A DNA stretch of 64,000 nt from assembly GCF_018614575.1 (NCBI RefSeq), contig NZ_JAGGOJ010000026.1, forward strand, positions 1-64,000, in the 5' to 3' direction. Source of the DNA: Streptomyces sp. ISL-10 (GTDB lineage Bacteria; Actinomycetota; Actinomycetes; Streptomycetales; Streptomycetaceae). The notes under the pieces were generated by a model. That model had not been told where the DNA came from, did not search any database, and saw nothing but the letters and a program-made list of their open reading frames with translations. Below are positions 33,739-42,285 of this stretch, one piece after another. The position numbers and the translations under genes were made by a program. Position 1 is the first letter of the stretch. Each line of letters opens with the position of its first letter.

Positions 33739-35325
33739 GCGAGCCAGACCTTGTCGAAGCGGGCCCAGTCGAGGGAGTTGGCGGGAGCCTTGGGCTCGAC
33801 GCCCCGGACGCCCAGGGCAGTGCCGAGGATCCAGTCGGCGAAGCCCCAGACCAGGAATCCGCCCTCCGCGTGCAGGCGGCGCTGCATGCGCTCGTAGACA
33901 GCGGCACGCTGCTGCTTGTCCCTGGTGGACTGCGCCTGCTGGTAGAGGGCGTCGAAGTCCTTGTGCTGCCACTTGGTGGCATTGGTGGTCGAACCGGTGA
34001 GCAGGCGCTGGGAGATGTGGGCCTCAATGGGCATGGCGCCTGAGCGGTAGGAGCAGAGGGTGCCGGAGTCGAGAATGTCCTTCCAGTAGCTGTCCTTGCT
34101 GCCGGTCCTTCTGGAGGGTGACGCCGGCCTTGGCGGCCTGGTCGCGGAAGATCGCGGCGGCCTCGGTGAATCCGGCCGCCACCGGTGAGGTGTCGAGGGT
34201 GACCTTGAGACCCTCGGCCCCGGCCTGCTTGAGCAGCGCCTTGGCCCGGTCGAGGTCCTGTTCGCGCTGGGGCAGGCCGGCGGCGTAGTACTCGTAGCCC
34301 TTGCCGAAGAGGTCGTTGCCTATCTCGCCGGCGCCGGACAGGGCGCCGTCGACCAGTTCCTTGCGGTCGGCGATCAGGAAGAACGCCTCGCGCACGCGCT
34401 TGTCGTCGAAGGGCTTGCGGTCGGTCTTCATCGCGAAGGACTGCATGGCGCTGCCCCGCAGGCGGACGATCGCGATCTGGCCCTTGCCCTCGTGTGCGCG
34501 GGCAGTGGTGGGGTTGAGCTCGTGGGCGTACTCGACCTGGCCACCGAGGAGAGCGTTGATCCGCGCTGACTCCTCGTTGGCGACGACGAACTCCAGCTCG
34601 TCGAGGTACGGGGCGCCGTCCCAGTAGTCCTCGTTGCGCTTGAAGACGGCGGACTTGCCGGGGGAGAAGGAGACGAAGCGGAACGGGCCGCTGCCGACCG
34701 GCTTCGTGTCGAAGTCGTCCTCGCCCTCGGGGACGATGTACGCGCCGAACGCTGCCAGCAGGTTGGGGAATTCGGCGGTCGGACGCTTCAGGATGAACTC
34801 GATCGTGCGCGCGTCCAGGGCGCGGCTCGCCTTGAGGTCGATGGGCTCCAGGGACGCCTTGGCGCGGAAGGCCTTCCTGGGGTCGGTGATGCGGCGGTAG
34901 CTGTACAGGATGTCGGCGGCGGTGACCGGCTTGCCGTTGTGGAAGGCGGCCTCGCGCAGGGTGATCGTCCAGCGGTCCAGGCCGGCGTTCGGCTCCCACT
35001 TCTCGGCGAGGCGCGGCCGGGCGGAGAGGTCGGGGCCGTAGTCGGCGAGTTTGTCGAAGAGGGCCTTGGCGCGGGCGACGTCGGCGAAGAGGTTGGCCAG
35101 GTGCGGGTCGAGGGTCTCGCTCGCGCCACCGCCGGCGAAGGCGGCACGCAGGCGTCCGCCGCGCTTGGGCTTGCCGTCGCCCTTGGCCGCGGTGCCGGAG
35201 GTGCCGGAGCCGGCGCAGCCGGTGAGGGCGAGGGCTCCGAGTCCGGCCGCGCCTCCGGCGACGGTGAGGAAGCCGCGGCGGCGCAGACCGGGGAGCTGGG
35301 GGTCGTTCATGGGAACGTCGTTCAT
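33735..35325 (-). pseudogene. ABC transporter substrate-binding lipoprotein (family 5), one frameshift
   Basis: ATG 35325 opens a Tat-like lipoprotein signal (LRRRGFLTVAGGAAGLGALA, then LTGC). The body matches SBP_bac_5 (LREAAFHNGKPVTAADILYS; VREAFFLIADRKELVDGALS). At 34107-34108 one extra C (plus strand) shifts the frame after VTLQK. Removing it gives TGSKDSYWKDILDSG and the normal C-terminus through WARFDKVWLA, ending at 33735 and overlapping the permease by 4 bp. The intact remainder and precise overlap suggest the gene is functional and the lesion recent or an error. The corrected protein is about 530 residues. It would capture the importer's ligand, here probably a metal-loaded metallophore. 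Confidence 0.85.
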
Positions 35326-35370
35326 GGCGGTGTCCTTGCTGTGATGCGAGCGGGTGAAGGCGCGGGGCGG

Positions 35371-35426
35371 GTCAGAAGGGGCAGGTCAGAAGGGGCAGGT
35401 CAGGCGGGGCAGGTCAGGCGGGCGAC
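35371..35426 (-). repeat. 14-bp tandem repeat at the methyltransferase 3' end
   Basis: Four units follow the pattern GTCAGaaGGGGCAG on the plus strand (35371, 35385, 35399, 35413), the last two with GGCGG variants. The methyltransferase ends inside the array, and each unit carries a TGA on the minus strand. It lies in the 74-bp gap between the methyltransferase and binding-protein genes, the largest gap in the operon. Confidence 0.85.
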
Positions 35427-36191
35427 GAGGTGGAGGCGGTCGGCTTCGGCGGTCTCGCCCGGCGGGTCGCCCTCGCGCCACGGCGGCTCGGTGCGCGGAC
35501 CCGGCCCGTCGTGCAGGGCGAGCACCTCGAAGGCGTGGGCGGTCACGACGTGGCGCAGCTCCTGCGGGAAGAGCAGGCGCCACGCGGAGCTCTGCTCGAC
35601 CGGTGCGGAACCGTCGTCGGCGGTCCACGTCCGCGTGCGGCGCAGGAGTTGCGCGGTCCTGTCGACGTACAGGGTGGTGGTGGATCGGTAGGCGGTGCCC
35701 TGCCAGGTGAAGCCGTTGACGGTCGGGGTGTCGAGCAGTTCTGTACGGCCCACGAAGAAGGCGCCGTTGCGCATTTCCGCGATGAGCAGGCCGCCGGGAG
35801 CAAGGGAGCGGCGGCAGGAGGTCAGGAAGCCGTCGAGGTCCTCGTTGGTGTGGCAGTACAGCAGGGCGCTGTCCAGGCACACGACCGCGTCGAAGGACCG
35901 CTCACCGAGATCGAAGGCGCGCAGGTCGGCCCGTACGTAGGTGGGTCCGGGGTGCTGGACGCGGGCGTACGCCAGCATCGCCTCGGACAGGTCGGCGCCG
36001 GTCACCGCACGGCCGGCGCGGTGCAGATACGCGGCGTCACGGCCGGCGCCGCAGCCGATGTCCAGGACGCGCTCGCCGGCCCCGTACCGCCGTAGGCAGT
36101 CCTCGGCCCAGCGACCGGCGATCCGGTCGGTGTCGGGGAAACGGGCCTCGTAGAGCGCGGGGTTGTCGGTGAGCAGGTTGTCGGTCGTCAT
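35400..36191 (-). CDS. Class I SAM-dependent methyltransferase of the metallophore-type operon
   Basis: The 263-residue protein has motif I VLDIGCGAGRDAAYLHRAG, motif II VTGADLSEAMLAYA and motif IV FDAVVCLDSALLYC. A C-terminal beta-rich half (TWQGTAYRSTTTLYV) resembles small-molecule methyltransferases. ATG 36191 follows GAGGAGACACCT. It lies 10 bp after the MFS gene and 74 bp before the importer genes. Within this operon it could methylate the predicted small-molecule product. The substrate is unknown. Confidence 0.9.
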   Translation of the reverse strand: MTTDNLLTDNPALYEARFPDTDRIAGRWAEDCLRRYGAGERVLDIGCGAGRDAAYLHRAGRAVTGADLSEAMLAYARVQHPGPTYVRADLRAFDLGERSFDAVVCLDSALLYCHTNEDLDGFLTSCRRSLAPGGLLIAEMRNGAFFVGRTELLDTPTVNGFTWQGTAYRSTTTLYVDRTAQLLRRTRTWTADDGSAPVEQSSAWRLLFPQELRHVVTAHAFEVLALHDGPGPRTEPPWREGDPPGETAEADRLHLVARLTCPA

Positions 36192-36201
36192 AGGTGTCTC
36201 C

Positions 36202-37467
36202 TCACGCCGTCGATGTCGCCGGTACGGCCCCGGTGCTCCCGGGAAGGGCCCGGCGGCGGTGCAGCCAGGCGACTCCCATGGCGGAGGTGAGCCCGAACAG
36301 CAGGCAGCACATCCAGGGCAGCCAGGGCGCGTCCGTGTGTTCACCGGCGTCCATGGCCCAGCCGACGACTGTGTTGCCCACTGCGGCGGCGATGCCCGAG
36401 ACCACGTAGAACAGGCCGAAGTACGTGCCGGTGAGTTCGGGTCGGCCGAAGCCTGGGATCAGTTCCATCACGAACGGCTGGGCGATCATCACGCCCAGGT
36501 AGAGCAGCAGGGCGCCTGCCAGGACGGGCAGGGCGCGCAGCGCCGCGTCCGCGAGGCCGTCGGGAGCCGTCCCTGACCCCGACACGGCCATCGGCGGTAG
36601 GAAGGACAGGCCCATCAGTGCGAGTCCGGCGCCGATCCAGCGCGCCCTGCTGCCCCGCTCCTTCAGCGCCCGGGTGATGCGCAGCTGAAGCCAGAGGTTG
36701 GTGAGGGTGCCGACGAGGAAGACGAGGCCGGCAGCGCCGTCCCAGCCGGTGGCGCGGCGCGCGCCGTCGGGCACCAGCAGGTACAGCTGGTTCTCCATGG
36801 TGAACATCCCGACCATGGCCAGGGCGAACGCCAGGAAGCCGCGGTTGCCGATCACCTCGCGCCAGTCGGCGACAAGGCTGTTCCCGCTCGGCACGGCCTT
36901 GCGCGCGGGGAGCACCACGGCCTGGGCGACAGTGAGCACCGCGAAGATTGCGGCCGCGGTGAGCGCGGAGGCACGGAAGTCGACGAGGAGCAGGGCGCTG
37001 CCGAGCAGTGGCCCGATCAGGGCCCCGGTCGTGGCGAAGACGTTGAACAGGGCGAACGCCTCCGCCTTGCGCTCACCCGCCTCCAGGGCGAGATACGCCC
37101 GCACAGCCGGGTTGAAGAGCGCCCCGGCCAACCCGCTGAGCACGGACGCGGCGAGGAGTACGGGGAGTCCGTCGCCGAGCGCGAAGAGCCCGAAGCCGAC
37201 GGTGCGCAGAGCACATCCGGCGATGATGACGCCGCGCGCTCCCAGCCGGTCGGACGCCGATCCGCCGATGAGGAAAAGCCCTTGCTGGCTGAGGTTCCGA
37301 ACACCCAGGACGATGCCGACGACGGCCGCCGACATCCCCAGGTCCTCACCCAGGTGCAGGGCGAGGTAGGGCACGAGCAGATAGAAGCCGGTGTTGACGC
37401 CCAGCTGGTTGACCAGGAGGAGCCGGATGGCGAGCGGGAAGCCCCGTATCTCGTGCCACGTCGTCAC
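36202..37467 (-). CDS. MFS transporter, probable exporter of the operon product
   Basis: The 421-residue protein has about 12 TM segments. Motif A-like GGSASDRLGARGVI lies between TM2 and TM3. FNPAVRAYLALEAGERKAEA and FATTGALIGPLLG are typical of drug-efflux-like MFS transporters of the MdtH/YfcJ type. GTG 37467 overlaps the epimerase stop (GTGA). An MFS exporter beside a peptide-type importer is the arrangement used by staphylopine-type metallophore systems (CntE with CntABCDF), so export of the product is the likely role. Confidence 0.92.
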   Translation of the reverse strand: MTTWHEIRGFPLAIRLLLVNQLGVNTGFYLLVPYLALHLGEDLGMSAAVVGIVLGVRNLSQQGLFLIGGSASDRLGARGVIIAGCALRTVGFGLFALGDGLPVLLAASVLSGLAGALFNPAVRAYLALEAGERKAEAFALFNVFATTGALIGPLLGSALLLVDFRASALTAAAIFAVLTVAQAVVLPARKAVPSGNSLVADWREVIGNRGFLAFALAMVGMFTMENQLYLLVPDGARRATGWDGAAGLVFLVGTLTNLWLQLRITRALKERGSRARWIGAGLALMGLSFLPPMAVSGSGTAPDGLADAALRALPVLAGALLLYLGVMIAQPFVMELIPGFGRPELTGTYFGLFYVVSGIAAAVGNTVVGWAMDAGEHTDAPWLPWMCCLLFGLTSAMGVAWLHRRRALPGSTGAVPATSTA

Positions 37468-38537
37468 GCCCGCGCCTCCTCGGCGTCCTGCGCAAGCACG
37501 CCGTTCGGACGCACCCCGAGGCCGGGGTTGCGGCCGGCCCGTACCGTGCCGTCGGCACCGCCGATGCCGGTCCACGGATCGTTGGCGAGCAGCAGATGTC
37601 CGTCGAGGTCGACCCAGCGGGCGCGGTCGGCGAGGTGGACGGCGGGGGCGATGCCGAGCGTGCTCGCGGTCAGGCAGCCGAGCATCAGCTCGGTGCCCGT
37701 GCCCGCGATGATTTCGGCGATCCGGAGTGCGGCGCTCACTCCGCCGCACTTGGCGAGCTTGACGTTGATGCCCTGGACGCGCCCGGCGAGACGGCGGGCG
37801 TCCTCGTGGTCGATCGCGTCCTCGTCGGCGATGAGCGGGAGCGGTGAGCGCTCCGCGAGCTTCGCCAGCGCTTCCGGGTCGCCGGGCGTCAAAGGCTGCT
37901 CGACGGCTTCGACGCCGAGCTCCGCGAACAGGGGCAGCAGCCGCTCGGCCGTGTCGGCGTTCCATGCTCCGTTGGGATCCAGCAGCAGCCGTGCGTGCGG
38001 AGCGACGGCTCGTACGGCCCGTACGCGGTCCAGGTCTTCGGCCGGATCAGGGGCGCCGGCCTTGATCTTGAGGACCGAGAATCCGTCGCGTACCAGACGG
38101 GTGGCCCGCGCTTCGGCTCGCCTGGGTGTCGTGATGCCGATGGTGCGGGCGGTCGGGACGCAGGGTGGGGCACCGCGTCCGCCGAGGAGCTGGTGGACCG
38201 GGACGCCTGCGCGCTTGCCCACGAGGTCCAGCAGCGCGGACTCCAGGGCGCTGGTCACAGCCGGCAAAGCCGTCTTGTCCCGGTCGCCGGCTGAGAAGGC
38301 CTCCAGCGCGGTCTCGGGATCGGTGAAGCGGGCCAGCCACTGGGATTCCGCATGCAGCAGCCGTCCCAACGTGTCCGCGTCGAGGCCGTAGTACACGCTG
38401 GTGACGGCTTCTCCGTGGCCGCGCTGCCCCTCGTGCTCCAGGGACAGCCACACGGCCTGACGGGCAGTCATCGTCGCACGGGATATGCGCAGCGGCTCGG
38501 TGAGTTGGAGGCGTACGGTGCGCTGGCCGGCCTTCAC
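37464..38537 (-). CDS. Dipeptide-epimerase-like enolase-superfamily enzyme
   Basis: The 357-residue protein has the muconate-cycloisomerase/dipeptide-epimerase layout: the capping domain residues 1-120, then the barrel with LKIKAG (acid/base Lys157/Lys159), LLDPNGAW (Asp187), VEQPL (Glu213) and ADED (Asp238/240) as Mg2+ ligands. INVKLAKCGG supplies the second base lysine (Lys260 or 263). It abstracts an alpha proton, so epimerisation of an amino acid or dipeptide in the product is expected. GTG 38537 overlaps the SbnA-like gene by 4 bp. Family call is firm; substrate is inference. Confidence 0.9.
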   Translation of the reverse strand: MKAGQRTVRLQLTEPLRISRATMTARQAVWLSLEHEGQRGHGEAVTSVYYGLDADTLGRLLHAESQWLARFTDPETALEAFSAGDRDKTALPAVTSALESALLDLVGKRAGVPVHQLLGGRGAPPCVPTARTIGITTPRRAEARATRLVRDGFSVLKIKAGAPDPAEDLDRVRAVRAVAPHARLLLDPNGAWNADTAERLLPLFAELGVEAVEQPLTPGDPEALAKLAERSPLPLIADEDAIDHEDARRLAGRVQGINVKLAKCGGVSAALRIAEIIAGTGTELMLGCLTASTLGIAPAVHLADRARWVDLDGHLLLANDPWTGIGGADGTVRAGRNPGLGVRPNGVLAQDAEEARA

Positions 38538-39625
38538 GGGTTCTCTTTCTGGGCGTTGTCGAGTGGATCGGTGACGGTGCGGCACCGGGCCCATCCGGTG
38601 GCCTCCACGGCTCGCGGGTGCGGGATTTCGACGGGGCGGGTGGCGGCGGTGTCCGGGTCGATGCCGTGGGCGGCGGCGAAGTCGTCGTCGTACACACTGC
38701 CGAGATAGCGGTGCGGCCCGTCGGGGAAGACGGTGGCGACGACGGCCCCTGGATGGACGCGGGCGGCCCAGGCCGCGACGAGCGCCGCGGCTCCGGTGCT
38801 CCAGCCCCCGCTGACGAAGTTGCCGACGGCCAGCCGACGGCAGGCGTCGGCGGCTTCGGCGGGACCCACCCAGTGGACCTCGTCGAAGGCCTCGTAGGCG
38901 ACGTTGCGCGGATGGATGCTGCTGCCCAGGCCGCGCATCAGCCGGGGCCTCGCGGGCTGGCCGAAGATGGTCGAGCCGGTGGCGTCCACACCGATGAGCC
39001 GCAGTCCCGGCCAGTGGCGGCGCAGCGGGCCGATGATGCCCGCGCTGTGGCCACCGGTTCCGACGCTGCACACGAGCACGTCGAGGTGGTCGAGCCCGGT
39101 GGCCAGTTCGGCTGCCAGGGAAGCGTAACCGGCCGTGTTGTCGGGGTTGTTGTACTGGTCGGGCCAGTACGCGTCCGGGAGCCGCGCCACCAGTTCGCGC
39201 AGCTTGGCGAGCCGCGCGGCCTGCCAGCCGCCCTCGGCGGCCGGGCGGTCGACCAGCTCCAATCGGACGCCGTGGGCGCGTAGCAGCTGCCGCATCGAGG
39301 GTTCCAGCTCGATGTCGCCGACCAGCACGATCGGATGGCCGAGTGCCTGTCCGGCGAAGGCCAGTCCGATGCCGAGCGTTCCGGAGGTGGATTCCACCAC
39401 CGGTGCGCCGGGGCGCAGTTCACCGCGTTCCTTGGCTCCGAGCAGCATGGAGACGGCGGCCCTGGCCTTCATGCCGCCGACGCCTTGTCCTTCGAGCTTG
39501 GCCCAGAACCCGGGCTGCGGGCACGGCAGGTCGGCGGTGACGCGCGCGAGGGGCGTCCGGCCGAGCAGGCCGAGCAGTTCGCGGTTGCCCGCGGTGCTTT
39601 CGGAGCTGAGGACGGCCGTGGTCAC
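38534..39625 (-). CDS. PLP-dependent cysteine synthase-like enzyme (SbnA type)
   Basis: The 363-residue beta-family PLP enzyme has Schiff-base Lys53 in VGGMKARAA, the substrate loop ESTSGTLGIGLA (cysteine synthases have TSGNTGI) and the phosphate-binding VGTGGHSAG. The N-terminal LLGLLGRTPLARV is typical of the family. Related SbnA condenses O-phosphoserine with glutamate on the path to 2,3-diaminopropionate, used in siderophores. Here it lies between a metal-chelation-type protein and an epimerase. A role joining a C3 amino unit to another amino acid is likely. GTG 39625 overlaps the previous gene (GTGA). Confidence 0.9.
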   Translation of the reverse strand: MTTAVLSSESTAGNRELLGLLGRTPLARVTADLPCPQPGFWAKLEGQGVGGMKARAAVSMLLGAKERGELRPGAPVVESTSGTLGIGLAFAGQALGHPIVLVGDIELEPSMRQLLRAHGVRLELVDRPAAEGGWQAARLAKLRELVARLPDAYWPDQYNNPDNTAGYASLAAELATGLDHLDVLVCSVGTGGHSAGIIGPLRRHWPGLRLIGVDATGSTIFGQPARPRLMRGLGSSIHPRNVAYEAFDEVHWVGPAEAADACRRLAVGNFVSGGWSTGAAALVAAWAARVHPGAVVATVFPDGPHRYLGSVYDDDFAAAHGIDPDTAATRPVEIPHPRAVEATGWARCRTVTDPLDNAQKENP

Positions 39626-40455
39626 AGGGCGGCTCCGTAGCGGTGGACGGTCCCCGGACCGCCGTCCAGCCAGAAGAAGGGGTACGGCTCCGCGCACACC
39701 GCGCTCACCCCGGCACCGATCAGACGCGGCAGCACCGCGCTGCCGGTCTGCGCGAACATCACCAGCGGCTTTGCGTGGCGCTGTGCGTACTGCCGCAGAG
39801 GCTCGAAGCTGCCGTTGCCCAGGGTCATTCCGGAGGCGAGGACCGCGTCGCAGCGCTCCAGCTCCGCCAGGGCGTCGGTGCGTACCGGCTCGCCCCACTC
39901 GGTCGTGCCGCCCTTGAGGTCACAGGGGATGTACGCCAGGCCGCGCGCCCGCAGCGCCTCCAGCAGCGAGTTGACGACGCCCACCACGAGCACGCTCGCT
40001 CCGGGGGCGGCGTCGATCAGCTCCACGACGGCCCTGGCCCTGGCGCGGGACTTCTCCAGCGACGTGCCGGCGGTGAGCGGGAGGGGCCGCGCGCCGTTGG
40101 TGGGACCGTGCGGCAGGGCATGCATCAGGTACGCGTCGAGGGCTGCGACCCGCACCGGCAGCAGTTCGTGTTCCAGCAGGCGGGCGATGTCCGCGCCGAC
40201 ACAGTCCTCGACGGCGTCGTCGGGCAGTCGGCCCGGCTCGACCGCGCAGGAGCCCACGGCTTCGGCGAGGCGCAGGCTCAGCACCTCGTTGCGGTAACCG
40301 CGGCTGCGCCCGTCGTGCCGTGCCGCCTGGCGGGTGGTGAATGCCACGGCGATGCGCACGCTGCGCGGGTCGGGGCCCATGCGCCCGCATTGGACGCGCT
40401 CGACGAGGTCGTCGTACGAGGAGGCCGTTACGCGTGTGTCGTTGAGGGCGGTCAT
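39622..40455 (-). CDS. DUF4213/DUF364 (putative heavy-metal chelation) Rossmann-like protein
   Basis: The 277-residue protein has an N-terminal region (VRIAVAFTTRQAARHDGRSR; about residues 33-140, DUF4213-like) and a C-terminal Rossmann-like DUF364 half. The latter includes SVLVVGVVNSLLEALRARGL, CDAVLASGMTLGNGSFEPLR and KPLVMFAQTGSAVLP. Pfam labels both parts putative heavy-metal chelation. It has no signal peptide. ATG 40455 overlaps the ATP-grasp gene by 4 bp. In this operon it could be a biosynthetic or metal-handling protein. The biochemical activity is not established. Confidence 0.82.
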   Translation of the reverse strand: MTALNDTRVTASSYDDLVERVQCGRMGPDPRSVRIAVAFTTRQAARHDGRSRGYRNEVLSLRLAEAVGSCAVEPGRLPDDAVEDCVGADIARLLEHELLPVRVAALDAYLMHALPHGPTNGARPLPLTAGTSLEKSRARARAVVELIDAAPGASVLVVGVVNSLLEALRARGLAYIPCDLKGGTTEWGEPVRTDALAELERCDAVLASGMTLGNGSFEPLRQYAQRHAKPLVMFAQTGSAVLPRLIGAGVSAVCAEPYPFFWLDGGPGTVHRYGAAL

Positions 40456-41708
40456 CGGGTCACCACCTGGGGACAGAGCTCGGCAAGCAGGGCTTCGACC
40501 CGGTCGCGGGCGCCCAGGCCGCCGGCGTCTGCGGCCATGACATGGCCGAGGTACTCGTTGTTGCTGCCCGCGGCCTTGACGGCCGTGCCGGGCTCGGCGA
40601 GCTGGAGTTCCAGCAGGCCGTCGGCCGCGCGCACCGTTTCGGCGCCTGCGACGGCTTCCAGCGCCCCCTCCTTGTCCGGCACCAGGAAGCCGATGGCGGC
40701 GCTGCTCAGTCCGGTGCCCCGGCGGCGCAGGTCCGGTTCCCGGCCGAGGGCGACATCGACGCAGGCGGCCGCGAGGTCGATGCCGGTCACATGGCGTATG
40801 AGCTCGGTGATGCGGTTGCCGGCGGGGCGCGGGTTGACCTCGACCACGCACGGCCCGTCGGCCGTCAGCTTGATCTCGGTGTGGGCCACGACCCCGTCGA
40901 GACCGAGGGCCGTGAGGGCCTGGCGCGCGGTCTCCACGGCGGCCTCGGTGTCCGCCGGCGTGAGCGCGGCGGGGAACATGTGACCGGTCTCGATGAAGGC
41001 GGGTGCCCCGCCGACGCTCTTGTCGGTGACGCCCACGACGTGCGACGTCCCGCCGTACGACACGGTCTCGACGCTGACCTCCGGCCCTTCGAGGAGTTCC
41101 TCGAGCAGCACGACCGGGTCGCGGCGCTGGCCGCGGGCGTTGACGGGGAAGTCGGCGAGTGCCCGGTAGGCGTGCGCAAGGGCGGGCTCGTCGTCGACGC
41201 GGCGTACGAACATTCCTGCGCACAGGTCCACGGGCTTGAGCACCAGCGGGTACCCGATTGCGCGGGCCGCGTCGGCGGCCTCGGCCCAGTCCGCGCAGAC
41301 CGCGAAGCGTGGTCCTCGAAGTCCGGCCTCGGCCAGGGCCCGGCGGGTCGCGTCCTTGCGGCACGCGTTGTCCACGGCCTCGGGTGCGGGGCCGGGGAGC
41401 CCCAGACGACCGGCGATCCGGGCGGTCGTCCGCAGGTAGTAGTCGCAGGAGGTGATCACTCCGTCGAAGCGCAGCACCTCATGGGCCCGCTCGACGAAGG
41501 AGAGCAGCGCGTCGGTGTCGTTGGTCTCGGCGGTGAGCACATGCCGGGCGGCGAGCAGCGGATGCGCGGTGCCCTCGGGCGCGGAGCGCAGATAGTGGTG
41601 CAGGTCACGGGTCAGGAACGTGAACTCGTGACCTGCCTCGCGGACAGCTCGTGGCAGCAGTCTGCTCATTGATCCGACCCAGCTCTCGACCATCAGCAGA
41701 TGAGCCAC
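40452..41708 (-). CDS. ATP-grasp carboxylate-amine ligase-like protein
   Basis: The 418-residue protein has the ATP-grasp layout: N-terminal Rossmann-like part (HLLMVESWVGSMSRLLPRAV), a linker DNACRKDATRRALAEAGL, ATP-binding YPLVLKPVDLCAGMFVRRV, EELLEGPEVSVETVSYGG, and the Mg2+-ligating VEVNPRPAGNRITELI. It would form an amide or peptide-like bond using ATP. GTG 41708 follows AAGGGGAAGTC. It is the first gene of the ten-gene operon, about 90 bp downstream of a Zur/Fur-type box. The acid and amine substrates are unknown. Confidence 0.93.
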   Translation of the reverse strand: MAHLLMVESWVGSMSRLLPRAVREAGHEFTFLTRDLHHYLRSAPEGTAHPLLAARHVLTAETNDTDALLSFVERAHEVLRFDGVITSCDYYLRTTARIAGRLGLPGPAPEAVDNACRKDATRRALAEAGLRGPRFAVCADWAEAADAARAIGYPLVLKPVDLCAGMFVRRVDDEPALAHAYRALADFPVNARGQRRDPVVLLEELLEGPEVSVETVSYGGTSHVVGVTDKSVGGAPAFIETGHMFPAALTPADTEAAVETARQALTALGLDGVVAHTEIKLTADGPCVVEVNPRPAGNRITELIRHVTGIDLAAACVDVALGREPDLRRRGTGLSSAAIGFLVPDKEGALEAVAGAETVRAADGLLELQLAEPGTAVKAAGSNNEYLGHVMAADAGGLGARDRVEALLAELCPQVVTR

Positions 41709-41798
41709 GACTTCCCCTTCTCACAGTGCGGTTGCGGGTTCTTGGCATGCGGCGGCTCCGGCGAGAGGAACCGCCCGCTTGACCGACGGCGACCTTAT

Positions 41799-41813
41799 CG
41801 ATAATCGTTTTCA
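41799..41813 (-). promoter_or_regulatory. Zur/Fur-type operator upstream of the ATP-grasp operon
   Basis: On the minus strand the sequence is TGAAAACGATTATCG, matching the Streptomyces Zur consensus TGAAAATGATTTTCA at 12 of 15 positions. Extended to 41800-41818, the plus strand GATAATCGTTTTCATTGTC matches the classical Fur box at 14 of 19. It is one of the few AT-rich stretches around. Streptomyces iron repression normally uses DtxR-type (DmdR) boxes of different sequence, so zinc control is favoured. It lies 91 bp upstream of GTG 41708 and 33 bp from the divergent hydrolase start. Confidence 0.68.
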
Positions 41814-41845
41814 TTGTCACCTGATGCAACGTCGCTTCCCTGAAT

Positions 41846-42285
41846 GTGAGACTCGTGCCTCCCTCCGTACGCCCCCGAAGTGCTCTGTGCGCCCTCGTCG
41901 CCGCGGTCGCCATCGCCGCCCCGCCGGCCTCGGCAGCGCCTGCTCAACCCGGCGACACCACCTCACTGCTTTTCGGCGCCTGCCCGGAATCCGTGCCCGC
42001 CCCGCGCGCCCCCGATCGCGTCGAATGCGGATCGCTCGACGTTCCGCTGGACTGGGCAGACCCGGACGGCAAGCGGATACGCATCGCCGTCTCGCGGGTC
42101 CCCGCCTCCGGCACACCGCAGCAGCGGCGCGGCGTGCTGCTGGTGAACCCGGGCGGCCCCGGCGGATCCGGACTGTCGTACGCCGTCACGAAGCGGGCGA
42201 AGCTCCCCGAGAGCGTGCGCCGCGCATACGACGTCATCGGCTTCGACCCGCGCGGCACCGGCCAGAGCGCCCCCGCCGCGCCTGA
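41846..42285 (+). pseudogene. Secreted alpha/beta hydrolase (tripeptidyl aminopeptidase type), truncated
   Basis: GTG 41846 opens a signal peptide (ALCALVAAVAIAAPPASAA), then CGSLDVPLDWADPDGKRI, GVLLVNPGGPGGSGLSY (oxyanion strand) and YDVIGFDPRGTGQSAP. These are the first third of the Streptomyces secreted aminopeptidase family. The nucleophile elbow, catalytic Asp and His are gone: at about 42280 the sequence runs into an unrelated gene. It is a deletion remnant. Confidence 0.8.

Noticed and set aside
33735..41708. NRPS or NIS (IucA/IucC) siderophore cluster
   Set aside because: No adenylation, condensation, carrier or IucA/IucC-type gene is present; only ATP-grasp, PLP and enolase-type enzymes.
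41799..41813. DtxR/DmdR iron box
   Set aside because: The Streptomyces iron box has TTAGG-type half-sites; none is present here, while a Zur/Fur-type pattern is.
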